45,000 nucleotides of DNA from Glandiceps talaboti (taxonomy: Eukaryota > Hemichordata > Enteropneusta > Spengelidae). This document shows positions 1 through 11,638 of the stretch, one piece after another. Within the stretch, counting starts at the first letter, position 1, and each line of letters begins with the position of its first letter. The notes beneath the pieces are model-generated. The model was not told the origin of the DNA and ran no database searches. It worked only from the letters and a program-made list of their open reading frames with translations. The translations under genes were made by a program, and so were the position numbers. The stretch spans positions 22,632,725-22,677,724 of the forward strand of contig NC_135555.1 of assembly GCF_964340395.1 (NCBI RefSeq). The letters run 5' to 3'.

Positions 1-1340
1 CAGAACAAACAAAATATTAAATGGCTATCATAAAGCTGAACATCGTTGAGATTTGAGACTGTTTTTAGTATGTTTTCCACTAGTAGTTTTTATCACTTTT
101 GTAGTGTTTCAGTGCCTATGGACTTTTAGGATATATGGCGCTTTACAAGTGATATTATTATTATTGTTATTATTATTATTATAGATTAGTAATTATGCAA
201 CAATTTTAGTAAAAAAAATATCTGTGAAAAATGTGTGTTTCGATCAATCTCGCCTCGATGGTGTACGTCCTTGACCTTGTTGCGATCGGCTTTGTTTATC
301 TTCAAGTTGTGGGTAAGGCCATGGAAGTATAACCCACGATAACACCTATAAGATAAGATAAGATAAGATAAGATAACACTTTATTTTAGCCGTTTAGAAA
401 ATTTTACATTTCTAATTTGGTATTTAAACAAAATAAAGTTAATAATGATCTATGAAATATAAATATTAAAGTATACAGTAGTTCTAGTGTGTGTCTATTG
501 ACTACATGTACCTATATGTTTGTTTTGACATGCCTTCATTGCTTCATCATTGGCAATATATTACAATGGTCACCGTGCGTACGCGTGATTACATATGAGC
601 AGTTCACTTACAAGGTAATGTTTACAGTGATTTTTTTACCTGTCTTGTTTCCAGAGTTTGATTACGTCTTGCCGACGCCTAACATGCTGTGGTAGTTGCA
701 GTAAATTAGTTTTGAAAATGTTGCTTTCAGTCTAGTCATTGCTTAGTTATTTTGTAATCCAGCATATTTGTTTATGGTCAAGTTTTCCCGAATAATAGTT
801 GTAACATTTGTTTATGAAAAGCCGGCGGAACGTAGTGCATGCCGGGACAGTGACTTTATTATATGCAAGTAAAAGTTCGTCGTGAATTTATTACAGGTTC
901 CGGGGCCGTGCGTGAAGCAAGTAACTTTGCACTCTAGACTAGAGCCTGTTCAGAAAATGTATCGGCTGATATAAATTTACCGGTTTAACTTCACACACAC
1001 ACTTAGGCCATTCTCATTTTCGCGCCTTTTGCAAGTTTCCAGTCACGTAAAACACTTTGTAAATACTTGTTAGTATGTGTCAAAAGTATTAATTGTTGCA
1101 TTTTTGGTGTGCAACAGTACATTCCATACATGAGGTTTATTTTCAGTGCTTCTTTTATTTGTCATACAATAAACAGCTATAGACTAGTTAGTACTGTTTA
1201 TTTCTTTTTATTTTATAAAATGCTATTTTCAGTCAATCTTGAAGTGTCAATTTTAAACAAATGTTTATGGCCCCCCCCAAAAAAATAATTAAATAATTAA
1301 ATAATTAAATAATAAGTATATAGTAATAATAATTTTTATA
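1..1340. other. AT-rich intergenic DNA with retroposon tails
   Basis: No convincing gene is visible. At 131-182 the sequence GGCGCTTTACAAGTG followed by TTATTATTATT repeats looks like the 3' tail of a plus-strand non-LTR retroposon. At 350-400 five ATAAG-type repeats followed by ACTTTATTTTAGCC look like the tail of a minus-strand retroposon (AATAAAGT followed by TTATC repeats when read on the minus strand). The short open frames here (68 and 73 codons) have no coding character. A more GC-rich patch at 820-920 could be regulatory, but nothing in it is diagnostic. Confidence 0.45.
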
Positions 1341-1364
1341 ATAATCAAGTTTATTTCAATACTA

Positions 1365-1960
1365 ACCACCCTACCTGGGGTAGTTTTGTATGCTGAGTTC
1401 AAAATAGGGGGTCATTTTATGAACATCTGTTGCCATGGTAACCAAAACCACCATAATATGTTAACCATTTTTTCCAAAACTTGACATAAAACATTGAAAA
1501 AAAAGATAATACAGTGAAAAAATGCCCTTGTATTAGACATGTATGAGTTAGTGCTACCTGATGTAACATAAATTGTATAAAATTGGATAGCTGTTTCCAT
1601 GGAAACGTATGGTGGACGTGAAAATTATGTTTTCATTATATACACATACATCTCACAAACAACATTCTAAATCTGATAAATATCTTCTTATTTGCACATT
1701 GACCCTACTACCAAGGGTACTTTGTCATGCTGAGTTCAAAAAAGTGGTCATTTAATAACATCGATTGCCATGGTAACCAAAATAACCATATAACGTGAAT
1801 TTTTGACAAATTAGACATAAAACACTTTAAACATTTCAAATTTAGGAAAAAAACATCATTGCTGTTGGAATGTATGGGTTGGTGATATCTGTTGTAACAA
1901 GGTTTCATGATTTTTGAAATTATCTGTATCAAACCTATGCAATTCTAAAAGTAAAACTCT
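1365..1960. repeat. Diverged two-copy direct repeat (~310-bp spacing)
   Basis: Two diverged copies lie head to tail at about 1365-1615 and 1700-1960. They share, in order, CCCTACC or CCCTACT, the block ATGCTGAGTTCAAAA, GGTCATTT, TTGCCATGGTAACCAAAA, GACATAAAACA and a T/A-rich end with ATGTATGAGTT or ATGTATGGGTT. I infer an old dispersed repeat or a local duplication. No inverted termini were found and the copies are non-coding. Confidence 0.6.
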
Positions 1961-2490
1961 AAAAATCACCAGAATAAATTGTAAATTTACTAAATACCTA
2001 AATACCAGCAGTCCTTGAGAATTCGAACTACACTTGTCAACTTGGTTCAGTCTTTCATCACAAAATCTCCAAATGTGTACACATACATTTGAGTACAAGT
2101 TGACATACGCGACTCCATACTGTATATCGTTTGTTTATGGATAGAAATTCAAAATCCGACAGTTTCAAAGATCGTCTGCTGCTCCAGCTGACACTGTAGT
2201 TAGTATTGTGAAACTTGATGTGTGTACATGCGTATGTACGTATTTCTGGGTCCCAAATTCAGACGATAACAGACACCGATATCATTCATGTCATCGGGGA
2301 CAAGTGACATCACGGTAGCATTCATTGTTACAGGAATACTTATAAATTATCCAGAAATTCTCGATCATAAAGGCTTGCGAAGTGTCGAGTGTGAGAAATG
2401 GCGTCCGTTACTAATACTACTGTGTGTGCGCGAGGTGAATGACGTCACTAGAATTGAATACAATGTAGCAAAGTGCGTTACACTAGCTAG

Positions 2491-2776
2491 TAGCCCCGTC
2501 TACACGGCACTAAAAATCCTACCTGAGGTAGGTTTCAGGATAGTTTGAAGCCCGTGTAGACGCAAACGCGTCCTGAACCTGTCCTGAAACCGTCCTGACT
2601 TAGGACACCTTTGAGAGGTTTCCTGAAACCCTCCTGACTTCGTCCTATATGTACAGTCAGGACGGAACGCGCGACATCCACGCTGTAACCTTCCTACGTG
2701 TAGACACAAATCTATCCTACCTCAGGTATGACTTGGGACTGCCTCAGGTAGGACGACCTACGCGTAGATGGGGCTA
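2491..2776 (+). mobile_element. 286-bp MITE, family A, copy 1
   Basis: The element begins TAGCCCCGTCTACACG and ends CGTAGATGGGGCTA, so it has terminal inverted repeats. Inside are many short GTCCTGA, CCTGAAACC and CCTGAGGTAGG motifs in both orientations. A second copy at 35980-36263 is in the opposite orientation and matches over its whole length. It has no coding capacity, so I infer a non-autonomous DNA transposon. A TA target duplication is possible because both ends read TA, but it is not proven. Confidence 0.8.
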
Positions 2777-3474
2777 TTGTCGTATGTTTGCATATGCGGT
2801 ACCGCGGTACACACATCACATACAAAGTGAAATAGACAACGATAGAAACAAACTCGCCAGCTTACAAATGTATTGTTTACATGACTTTGCCGACGATGAG
2901 GAATAATCATCATTAATTTACATTAAACTTAGTTGCTAAAATTATGGATGAGTTAAAACAACAAGGGACATTGCATATATTTTTTCCGACATTTCATAGG
3001 CGAATGTTAATATGCAGTGTTTTTTCGGAGTGTCTGTTGAGGTGTGGGATATTTATGACATCAATTTGAGGAGTATTTCTATGAATAATAAGTACTGGTT
3101 ACCTTTGATAAACGGTTGCCTAATAAAGTACACTGAATCCACTGATCTTTAATGATGTCTATATCGCGAGCAAACGTGAAACTGAGATGATGTGGGGGAA
3201 CGGTTATTTACGTATACTTTCTAGGGAATTGCATAACATACATGTATATCCATGGCCGATACATGTATTTGACCTAAAACCTGTTGTTCTGTATCTCTTT
3301 GTAACGTCGTTATTGTTGCTGTTGTTGTTGTTGTTGCTGTTGTTGTTGTTGTAAAGATTCAGTTTGCTTCATCGTACATTACAGTATAGCAAGTATAGTA
3401 TAGTATGACAAGTTGAGAACTACACGACACGTCTGTTTACATGTAATACAGGCTTCAACATGTGCCTTATGCAG
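2777..3474. other. Intergenic; (TTG)n microsatellite at 3311-3353
   Basis: AT-rich DNA with no gene that I can support. The only structured part is a run of TTG/CTG triplets at about 3311-3353. Confidence 0.5.
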
Positions 3475-3815
3475 GAGTCAATGTCACCCCCCCCACCTCG
3501 GGGCATAGTGGGGGATTTGGAAATTAGTCTTATAAAATTTGTCAAATTCCCCACTCCCTGGGGCAAGACATTCTGGAAAATCACCACCTAAAAGAAGTAA
3601 TACTCCCAACATTTCTCCCACCCTAATGGGTGGGGCATTCACAAATTCTGACTGACACACAACCACTCTTTTACGTCCGTGAAAATGACTAGGGGGTGAA
3701 TGAGGCAATTGCCCCACCCCCTCGGGCATTGTTTCATGGCAAACACGGTCTAATCCCCCACATTTGTCTCGAATCGCCCGAGGTGGGGTCCCTCGGGCAT
3801 TCATACATTGACTCG
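3475..3815. repeat. C-rich inverted-repeat element (MITE-like)
   Basis: The outer ends GAGTCAATGT (3475) and ACATTGACTC (near 3805-3814) are inverted copies. Just inside them, CCCACCTCGGGGCAT and its inverse CCCGAGGTGGGGTCC continue the pairing, as do GTGGGGGAT and ATCCCCCAC-like segments. CCTCGGGCATT and GGGTGGGGCATT recur internally. A 106-codon minus-strand open frame covers nearly the whole element, but its composition simply follows the C-rich repeats and it is not a gene. Confidence 0.6.
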
Positions 3816-5763
3816 TGCATTAGTAGGAGTACGTTGCGTTAGACTGGTTAGTACCTTGCCTTTACCACGTTTCCAACCCGAATTAGCAATTACGATTTTA
3901 TGTGCATTTCACCTGTTTCTATTTCAATCGTGCACAATGAACCAAGAAACACAACACTCTAAAAAATATACACACTATACTTGCCAATGGTCATCACAAT
4001 AAACTTTACCGATTCAACGAACGTTTTGAAGGCCAGCAGTAAATGTAACTGGTTCCCTGACCAATTAAGTAGTTCCCCGCTTGTGGCTCATGATCAAAGT
4101 GAAATCGAAAATTGTGTTTGAACTGATATAAAGGCAAGTCAGCTTCATGATGATAGCAGACTACCGAGAGTTGATTGCTTTTATTTTGATACATAATTAT
4201 AACATGTATCATTGTCGAAATCAACATAAAAAGACACAACGCTGTACTGATGTTGCAATTCAGTGTTGCCATATTGTTGTGTCTACCTGGATCATGGCAA
4301 ACACAGATTCATATAACATATATGGTCATAACACAGTACAGTCAATACGTCAAAACAAAATGATAAATAGATAAAACAAAAATAAGACATTCCTAGCCAT
4401 AGTTCTCTTCAGCATGTTCAAATTTTATTTTACAAGACAAAAATAGTCATAGACGATACACCATGCCACATGTACAGTGAGTCTTCAGTACACGCACGGG
4501 ACGGGAAGTTTTTTGAAAGACAACGAAAATGCTTCGTGTCACTCTGTGGATGGTAATGAACGCAATCAAGAGAAAATCAAATAACGTGAGTACATAGTTT
4601 TCAAGGTGGCTGGTTATCAGACAAAACTAAAAAGCCCAAAGTGTAAAATAAGATATCTAGAAAATATTTGACGATTGCGCGGCAATCACGAGCGAAAGTG
4701 TTCTAGGTGAATTTAACCCTTGACCTATTTTCATAAGGACGTCGAAGTTAACGAGGTCAGTGTGACATCTCAAGCATGATCAACAACGTTTGCATGAGTG
4801 AGTACAACTAAATGTTGTCTAAACTTTAGTGGAAGAGAAATTCTGTTGATCAGACACAGACTATTTTCAAATTCTTACAACATCTTGACGATAAGAAGCA
4901 AATGTGACACTGACAGACAGGCCAGTCCGTCCGTACACCATACAGGAGGCACAAACATACCACATGTGCATCTGGTTGACTGCGATTGATTGTGATCACG
5001 TAATATTTAGCACTAACTTTATGCTGTTGCTTCCAAATATTATTGAACTGCAATCTTTCTAAACAAGTCATGGAAATTGCCAGAAACCTGATTATTTTAT
5101 GACTGAATATGTTACGATCATAAATTCCCTTACTTTCAGTTAAATTTTCTGATGGGAAGCATTTAGTGTGAAATCTGATGAGCGACATTGATGGGTACAG
5201 TGACGTAATTCGTAAACAAATCTAACGTTGGTAACTTTTATTTTTGTAAATGGTCCTTAAATATCAAGTACACCTGTCTTCATAGCAAACAGAAATCTGA
5301 GGCCAAATTTTGCCACGAATGGATACATCATTTGACTCCACAATATAATAAGCACGGCAATAGCTCAAAAACCTGGCTCAAATTTTATAACACTCGCACT
5401 ACACTACACAGCTCAGAGCGCCTGTAGGGTGTCGGAAAAATCGATTATCTTTTCAGTAAACTTTGCAACACTGTATTATCAAAATTTTGTACCTGTCAAT
5501 GTACTGCTGCATACAATGTAGTAGAAATACTACTACTAAACACTTCATGGAATATTTGTAACAGTATGTTGTGAAAGTCTACGATGATTTGAAAACAGCA
5601 GTGGTTTCGGAATAATATTACAAATATTGTGAGACGCATTGCAAATATTGTTTTCAGGGAATGTCATCAGCAACTTTATAAATCATTACAGAACAATGTA
5701 TTTGTCTGTACCTTGCTCGGTCGTGATGCGAGCTGTTCAGACAAATATCGGGGGGGGGGGGGC
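3816..5763. other. Intergenic, no feature recognised
   Basis: Roughly 1.9 kb without a recognisable exon, repeat family or RNA gene. Open frames of 63-112 codons are present on both strands, but their predicted proteins show no domain, no codon-level structure and no splice boundaries. A run of about 13 G residues at 5750-5762 abuts the next element. Confidence 0.4.
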
Positions 5764-5830
5764 TCCTCTCACACAGTTAGGGGTTGGCCGATGGTTGAGG
5801 GCGCCCCGTCACGGCGTACCTTACAGACTA
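5764..5830 (+). mobile_element. MITE family B, partial copy
   Basis: This is the 3' part of a ~100-bp element that recurs in the window: GGGGTTGGCCGATG, then GAGGGCGCCCCGTCACGG, then the terminal GTACCTTACAGACTA. The 5' end is replaced by a poly-G run. Better copies are at 9737, 14256, 16241, 17336 and 31829. Confidence 0.65.
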
Positions 5831-5948
5831 AGCTAATATATGCTCAAACGGATGCATTTTATTGACAATAGGACCAAAAGGCACCATTCCTCTAAATTGT
5901 TTCTCACACAATGCTTTATTATTATATACTTTTTAAACCCCTTCACTT

Positions 5949-6011
<63 letters not shown>

Positions 6012-8470
6012 AACATCACATTTGGTGTAAAAATATCTAAGAATAAATCTAGGTTTTCTTGCACCTAGAAAGTTTGAAGTACTAGTGTGTGTCAATTAAG
6101 CAACATAATCCTAATTTAATCATAAATTGACAGTTTGATTTGCTGTATTTTATTTCATCGAAATAGATGAAAATAACCAACTGCCTTGCTGCATCATCCA
6201 TTAAATCCCCATTTCAGCATTCTTGAGGAAACTAAATTTGTCCTGTACTCTTCTAATGGAAAGTGTGTTTGCTAAGGGTTTGGAACCCTGGTAACAATTC
6301 AAGAAGTAGTAAATCTGGTAAAACTGACAGTTACCCCATACACTATTTACAAGGATTGTGGTGGGATGGGGAATCAAGGTAAAATGAAAGGGGAACTCAG
6401 GTAGATTTTGCCTACTTACCGCCCTTAACAAAAAACACTGAAACAACACTCCCACAGCTCTGTCTCCTTCCTTTTACCTGTGCCAGAGCCTCTACATGTA
6501 GGTTATGAAGTATGTAAATGTTACCATTTTTCTCACACATTTACCATATATCTTGCTAAAATACAAGGGCAAGGTTCAATTGGTAAATCATAAATGACTG
6601 AGCATGTACAATTGCAGGTCATTCATTGAAATAAATTGACATTTGAAAAAGATTTTTTTTGTTTGTTCTGTGCCTGAAAAAAAGGGGTGGGTGCTATTTC
6701 AATGTGTCCAAGGTCTGTCTATGTAAAGCCATATATCAAACATGCAATGGCCAATTTTATTCAAAACCTTGATGATTTCACACCCAACATTTGAGAATTT
6801 TTATTTACATACCAAAACCAGTCAAATGTCTCTTGTTGAGAAAAATGTGTTGATCACTTTTGCAATTATTTGTAATTTGTGATGTAATTTTATTTGAATT
6901 GTCGATGATATTCTTCAGTGGTAAAAATATCTAATTTAGTGTCATCACTGGCTGCATCAGAACACTACATTGTGAAATCTTTGTAAATTAACAGCTCTAG
7001 CAAAAAAAAGGTTATGTCAGTATTGATTGTGTGTGTTGATTGTATTTTTTCACTTTATTTAATCATAGCATTTTGAGTAGTGCCTGACCATTTCTTGTTT
7101 ATTGTCAATTATGTTTTTTTTTTGTTTCTCTTGCAGCCTGCATGTAGCAGATCCATGGAGTATTGCACACTTGTTTTTTAGAACCTACATGTGTTTCTCT
7201 ATTCATTTCCTATACCAAGCTGAACATTAGTAGGACAGGTTGAAGGGGTGAAAAAAAGATTATGAAAACTTATCACTTGTCCAGTGAGTCCACATAGTTG
7301 ATAATTTTTGTGGTCTAAATATGCACCTTTGCAATCGATTTATATTTTCATTTGCTTATTGCCATTGTCAACAAATATTACTCAGCAAGTTTCTGTAGGT
7401 ACAAGACAGTTCTGTCCATAATATACCGGACTATATTAATTGTCATGGCCTAATTAAAATCAAAATTATTATATTCATATATAAAAATAATATAGCATAA
7501 CATGATTTTTTTGGCTCATGATCAGTTATTATAAGTAGAATCACATTATATTGTGACATGTCAATATGAAGAATTTTTGTTCTAACCTTTATATAAATAT
7601 CAATATTAATTTTTTTTATTTCAACATTTATATAAAATCTTGCTAAATATTTCCTCTTGTGCATGTCCCATGTCAATATATTTCTTTTACTTCCACTTGC
7701 ACATCTACTATATTTCCTCCAGTCACTGGTGTTTGTTTCTTTTTTCACAGAACTATTTTAAAATAAAATCATGGAAAAATTTGCAGTTGATTCGATGACC
7801 TAACCTAAGAAATCATGCAATTTATTATTGACCAGTGATGAATGATGTATGTTTTCTTGATAGACTAAAGCAAGATGTATCAAGGACAGCTGGTCCAAAT
7901 TGTTTCTCGAAAGACGTCTCTCTAACTGCTACATTGTTTATAGTTTTCAAGACTTGTTGGCACCATACCATACAATGTAACCAAAATACCATCAGACACG
8001 TGAATAAACACATACTTGGGTCCTTACATTATTAATCTTTCTACTAAGTTTCATGTAAATTCATTGATAATTCTTTGAGATATTACTGCAAAGTAAACAA
8101 GCCAAGGTGAAATGATAATCTGTCTAGTCAGCATATACTTTTACTGTATTGTTCCATAAACAAGGCTTTTTCCCCCATGTCTTTCATTGTGCCGTACTCA
8201 GATTAGATGGTGTTATTGTGAGTGTAAGATTGATTGTTTCAATAGATTTCAACCGAGTGGTGTTGCTGAAGAAGTTGTTTAGAGCTCAGCACCTCCTTGT
8301 AAGTTGTACACCCATCAAGATCGCTGTCCAAGCTATGTCTCGTCTAGTCTCGCTTCACTTCTCGGGTCATTTTTGCCTTGTAAATGTTTAGCATGAAGGA
8401 AGGGTTTCGTAGCCGCCTCGCAGCAAATAATCAGACAGAGTATTTGTATCTCAAGATTTAACGAATACAT
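5831..8470. other. Intergenic; (AAT)n at 5948-6008 and one TIR repeat
   Basis: AT-rich DNA with no supported gene. It contains an (AAT)n microsatellite at about 5948-6008 and the family G repeat listed at 6261-6443. The longest minus-strand frame (101 codons, 7443-7748) encodes a low-complexity Ile/Lys-rich sequence and is not credible as a gene. Confidence 0.4.
6261..6443 (+). mobile_element. TIR repeat family G, copy 1
   Basis: The left end GTGTGTTTGCTAAGGGTT and the right end CCCTTAACAAAAAACACTG are approximately inverse to each other. The interior has GGTAAAATGAAAGGGGAACT and TAGATTTTGCCTACTTACC. A second copy begins at 28509 with CAGTGTTTTTTGCTAAGG and shares the same internal blocks. 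It is non-coding and probably a MITE. Confidence 0.55.
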
Positions 8471-8620
8471 TAGTACTTCTGAATCAGTAAACAATTATGG
8501 ATTTTAGTAATTCCTTTATTTTTTGGCACCAACATTTAATTAGTAATAAAGACATTCCCATCAACTTTTGAGGTACATTGGAAATATTGTTGTGACGTGT
8601 TTTATGTTTGTGTGCTGGTT
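8471..8620 (+). repeat. Dispersed repeat H, copy 1
   Basis: About 150 bp beginning GTACTTCTGAATCAGTAAA and including TAGTAATAAAGACAT and AACTTTTGAGGTACATT. It matches 14103-14245 over its whole length. The function is unknown. In both places a foldback or MITE follows on the 3' side. Confidence 0.6.
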
Positions 8621-8625
8621 ATATG

Positions 8626-8892
8626 CCAATCTGATTAAAATCCGATGTAGATGTCGGCTAATCGTTCATTGCTATTTTACATTCGTTATATTGCCTGAAT
8701 TGACCTTCATGGTACATGTTTACGTTTTTATTCTGGTCGCCTCCTCTACTAGAGAAGGCGATCAGAGGAGGCGATCAGGATAAAAACGTAAACATGCGTA
8801 CCACGAAGGTACGTCAATTCAGGCTAAATAACGAAGTATTATAGCAAAATGAACGATTAGCCGACATCTACATCGGATTTTAATCAGATTGG
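8626..8892. repeat. Foldback (long inverted repeat, ~125-bp arms)
   Basis: The arms at 8626-8747 and 8764-8892 are near-perfect reverse complements. The left arm runs from CCAATCTGATTAAAATCC through GATGTAGATGTCGGCTAATC to GGTCGCCTCCTCT; the right arm is its inverse. The spacer is only about 16 bp. A single strand could fold into a ~125-bp hairpin. I infer a foldback transposon or a palindromic duplication. It has no coding content. Confidence 0.85.
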
Positions 8893-8959
8893 TTATAGGC
8901 AATCCTGATCACAAAAGAAAATTCGGCCGTTGTGGGCGCTCTTTTGAACCCTTTATTAT

Positions 8960-9465
8960 AAGGATGCCACCAGTGATGTAGTCTACAGTCTAGGGAGGGA
9001 TGACGACGACGCCCCCGACGACGCATTTTATAGTCTGGTACAGTCTAATCTCGGTTACCCTGACTCTCAACCTAGGCTATGAAGTGAGCCATCAGCGGTG
9101 AGGTTAGGTAACCGAGACTAAGTTAGTCGAGGGAGGGATTATAACGACGCACCCGGCGACATCTTTATTTATTTATTTATTTTATTCACATACCATCCAA
9201 TAGGCATAGTCCAATAACAGGATGAGAAAAAAACAATAAAAAATAGAATACAAAGAAAATAGTAAATAAAATACACAAATAAAACAATATACATACACTA
9301 ATGACAAAATGTAATATTAAAACGTACACACAAAACATTCTTGGGAGGGATGATAAGCACGCCACCAGCAACGCATTTTACATTGTAGGGAGGGGTGCAT
9401 TTTTACACCATAGGTAGGGGTGAAAAGGGCGCCCTCAGCGACGCATTTTACAGTCTAAGTATGTC
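8960..9465. repeat. Cluster of GGGAGGGATGA.. repeats with retroposon tail
   Basis: The phrase GGGAGGGATGA or a variant, followed by GACGC..CC..CGACGCATTTTA and CAGTCTA, recurs at about 8993, 9124, 9344 and 9410. Inside it, GTCTAATCTCGGTTACC (9044-9060) is inverted at GGTAACCGAGACTAAG (9105-9120), a small foldback. At 9160-9340 the block starting with (TTTA)n resembles the 3' tail of a minus-strand retroposon. No gene is present. Confidence 0.55.
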
Positions 9466-9507
9466 ATTGTTTAGGTTTTATTCCAAATCAACACTCTTAT
9501 CACTCAC

Positions 9508-9691
9508 CTTTACTATTACAATAAAACAGTACGTCACTGAATAAAATATATCGGACTCGTCTGGAAAAATATTAACAAAGTCAAGGATATTTGCCGTTTG
9601 TATCACTATCTCCCTGATTTCAATGAAATCATAGTCGATAAATGTCACTGTATTCCAAGATTTACACGTACCACTACATGTGGCTAATAAG
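9508..9691 (-). CDS. Candidate coding exon, protein not recognised
   Basis: On the minus strand an acceptor ACTACAG precedes 61 complete codons with no stop, and a strong donor AAAG|GTGAGT follows. The 184-bp exon would start in phase 2 and end in phase 0. The translation has balanced composition, with stretches such as SWNTVTFIDYDFIEIREI and VTYCFIVIVK that alternate hydrophobic and charged residues like beta strands. A CSGTC pair of cysteines lies near the start. I do not recognise the family. It is surrounded by MITEs, so it may belong to a gene with large introns or be a relic exon. No neighbouring exon was found. Confidence 0.4.
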
Positions 9692-9736
9692 CTGTAGTTG
9701 GTACATGACAATACTATCCAAGGTTAGCCAATTATC

Positions 9737-9843
9737 TAGACTGTAAGATACGTAGTGACGTTTCGCCCTCACCGACCTCGTCTAGGTAGGGGTTGGCCGA
9801 TGTGTGAGGGCGCCCCGACGGTCACGGCGTACCTTACAGACTA
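9737..9843 (+). mobile_element. MITE family B, complete copy
   Basis: The ends TAGACTGTAAGATACG and CGTACCTTACAGACTA form terminal inverted repeats. The interior has GCCCTCACCGACC and the inverted GTGAGGGCGCCCC, so much of the ~107-bp element is palindromic. It is non-coding. Confidence 0.8.
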
Positions 9844-10460
9844 CCAATTATCTAAAGCTCTACAAACTGTATCACACCATTATTAGGTTCATTATATTTA
9901 CATGTCATGCCATACAAAAGTAGAGTTTTTAACAAACAAAGAAACAATTACCTAACTATACATAAACAAGGCTACAATTTTTTTCAGAAACCGGAGAAAA
10001 AGTGGGATTCTGAGCAAGTGTGTCTACGAATTAAAATATAACACATCTACTAAATGCAGCAGATTTCGATGAAATGATGTAAAATTTACACCTAATCTAT
10101 TTGTTATTTTGATTTCTTCCACTTTTTTGATATTTTGCAATTAAAATACAACATTTCAAAACCTTGGATAACAATTATTGTTTTGCAGTAGTTTCACCTG
10201 TAAAGTGTAATATTGAAAATTATGATGTAAAATTTATCACATTGGCTGATTTCTTGGTAGGTAACAAAAATTCAAAATATATCAGAAGTGTTAATTCAAA
10301 TATTTCTGGATTACACAGATATTACTAATGCCGACTGCACCTCTAATAAGTCAAAGTTTAACCACATTGTGTTATTATATGCCAATTTTAAAGTACGCAT
10401 CGTCCCAGTACTATAGTTACACCAACCATTTAAACAATGCACATTATACATGACGAACGA
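9844..10460. other. Intergenic with one arm of a direct repeat
   Basis: AT-rich and without a gene. At 10267-10318, TTCAAAATATATCAGAAG and ATATTTCTGGATTACACAGA form a ~55-bp block that reappears as a direct repeat at 10927-10985, on the other side of the GTGA array. Confidence 0.5.
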
Positions 10461-10561
10461 GTGAGTGAGTGAGTGAGTGAGTGAGTGAGTGAGTGAGTGG
10501 GTGGGTGGGTGAGTGAGTGAGTGAGTGAGTGAGTGCGTGCGTGCGTCAGTGAGTGAGTGAG

Positions 10562-10593
<32 letters not shown>

Positions 10594-10824
10594 TGAGTGA
10601 GTGAGTGAGTGAGTGAGTGAGTGAGTGCGTGCGTGCGTGCGTGCGTGAGTGAGTGCGTGCCTGCCTGTGTGCGTGAGTGCGTGCGTGCGTGCGTGAGTGA
10701 GTGAGTGAGTGCGTGCGTGCGTGCGTGAGTGATTGAGTGAGTGAGTGAGTGAGTGAGTGAGTGAGTGAGTGAGTGAGTGAGTGAGTGAGTGAGTGAGTGA
10801 GTGAGTGAGTAAGTAAGTAAGTAA
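10461..10824 (+). repeat. GTGA/GTGC tetranucleotide array
   Basis: About 360 bp of GTGA tetranucleotides interspersed with blocks of GTGC, and a few GTGG and GTAA units at the edges. The minus strand is open in two frames (repeating Thr-His-Ser-Leu or Thr-His-Ala-Arg), because a 4-bp unit without stop codons reads through in every frame. I treat those open frames as artefacts. Confidence 0.95.
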
Positions 10825-10926
10825 GCAAATACTTTCATTGTACCCCTAAAACAAGAAAAACATAGTTCATCACTGTATTTATTCTTTGTTCCATACATAT
10901 CCCTCTCTGTAAGGAAAATCTCAGCT

Positions 10927-10985
10927 ATAAAATTCAAAATATATCAGAAGGTGCTAATTAAAATATTTCTGGATTACACAGATTG
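10927..10985 (+). repeat. Direct repeat flanking the GTGA array
   Basis: Second copy of the ~55-bp block at 10267-10318 (TTCAAAATATATCAGAAG, then ATATTTCTGGATTACACAGA). The pair brackets the tetranucleotide array at 10461-10824, which suggests that a duplicated or inserted segment carried the array. Confidence 0.6.
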
Positions 10986-11638
10986 CACGATTGACATTTT
11001 TTTCAAAAATATTAATCATGGAAAGTTTTCCCCGACTATGTCAGCTTTCAAAAATGCCAATCGTGCTACTCGATTGACATTTTTGAAATGCAAGATTGAC
11101 ATTTTTGGTCTTGTCTTCAAATTTAGAAAGCACCATCATTACACTTTTGATGTATTTTAGACTGTCAATACTGTCGATGTCAAATATGTCAAATAACGAT
11201 CTCTTGTCCATAGTTCAGAGTGTAGCATGTACAGTTTCTTAATATTGGTTTCTGTATGCATGTTTGTATCAAATGAAAACAGTGAACACTAATGTGCAAA
11301 GCACTGTACCCATACACCTACGTATACAAATGAAGCAAGTTTATAACTAAACATTTATCGCGACTTTTCCCCTCCCTCTGATAACCTTTTGTGTACGTAT
11401 ACATCAAATGTATCAATTTTCCTTCCACAAGCTTATCAAGATTTCTCTCTATTTTGACGGTTTATTTCTTGACCATTTGAGTCTCGTAATACACGAGATC
11501 TGTGTGATAGCTACTGTTGATGCGCACACACAAGTCAGAGAACTTAGTTGCCAAGGGCAACAAAAATACCGTACGGTCACGTGTATCATCTACTATTCGT
11601 TCGATGACGATTCCATAATTCGGTTGTGAGCGAAGACG
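10986..11638. other. Intergenic, possible promoter region at its end
   Basis: No gene up to about 11480. From 11500 to 11640 the sequence becomes more CpG-rich and less repetitive, including TACCGTACGGTCACGTG and CATTCGTTCGATGACG-like stretches. This would fit a promoter or 5' UTR for the candidate first exon that follows. No core promoter motif is decisive. Confidence 0.3.

Noticed and set aside
2398-2434. First exon starting MASVTNTTVCAR
   Set aside because: Good start context, but the following GTGAAT is a poor donor and the flanking DNA is immediately a MITE. Too little support.
3484-3804. 106-codon minus-strand protein
   Set aside because: It coincides with the C-rich inverted-repeat element and has repeat-driven composition.
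10311-10937. Minus-strand frames of 208 and 132 codons rich in Thr, His, Ser, Leu
   Set aside because: Pure translation of the GTGA/GTGC microsatellite; open in more than one frame.
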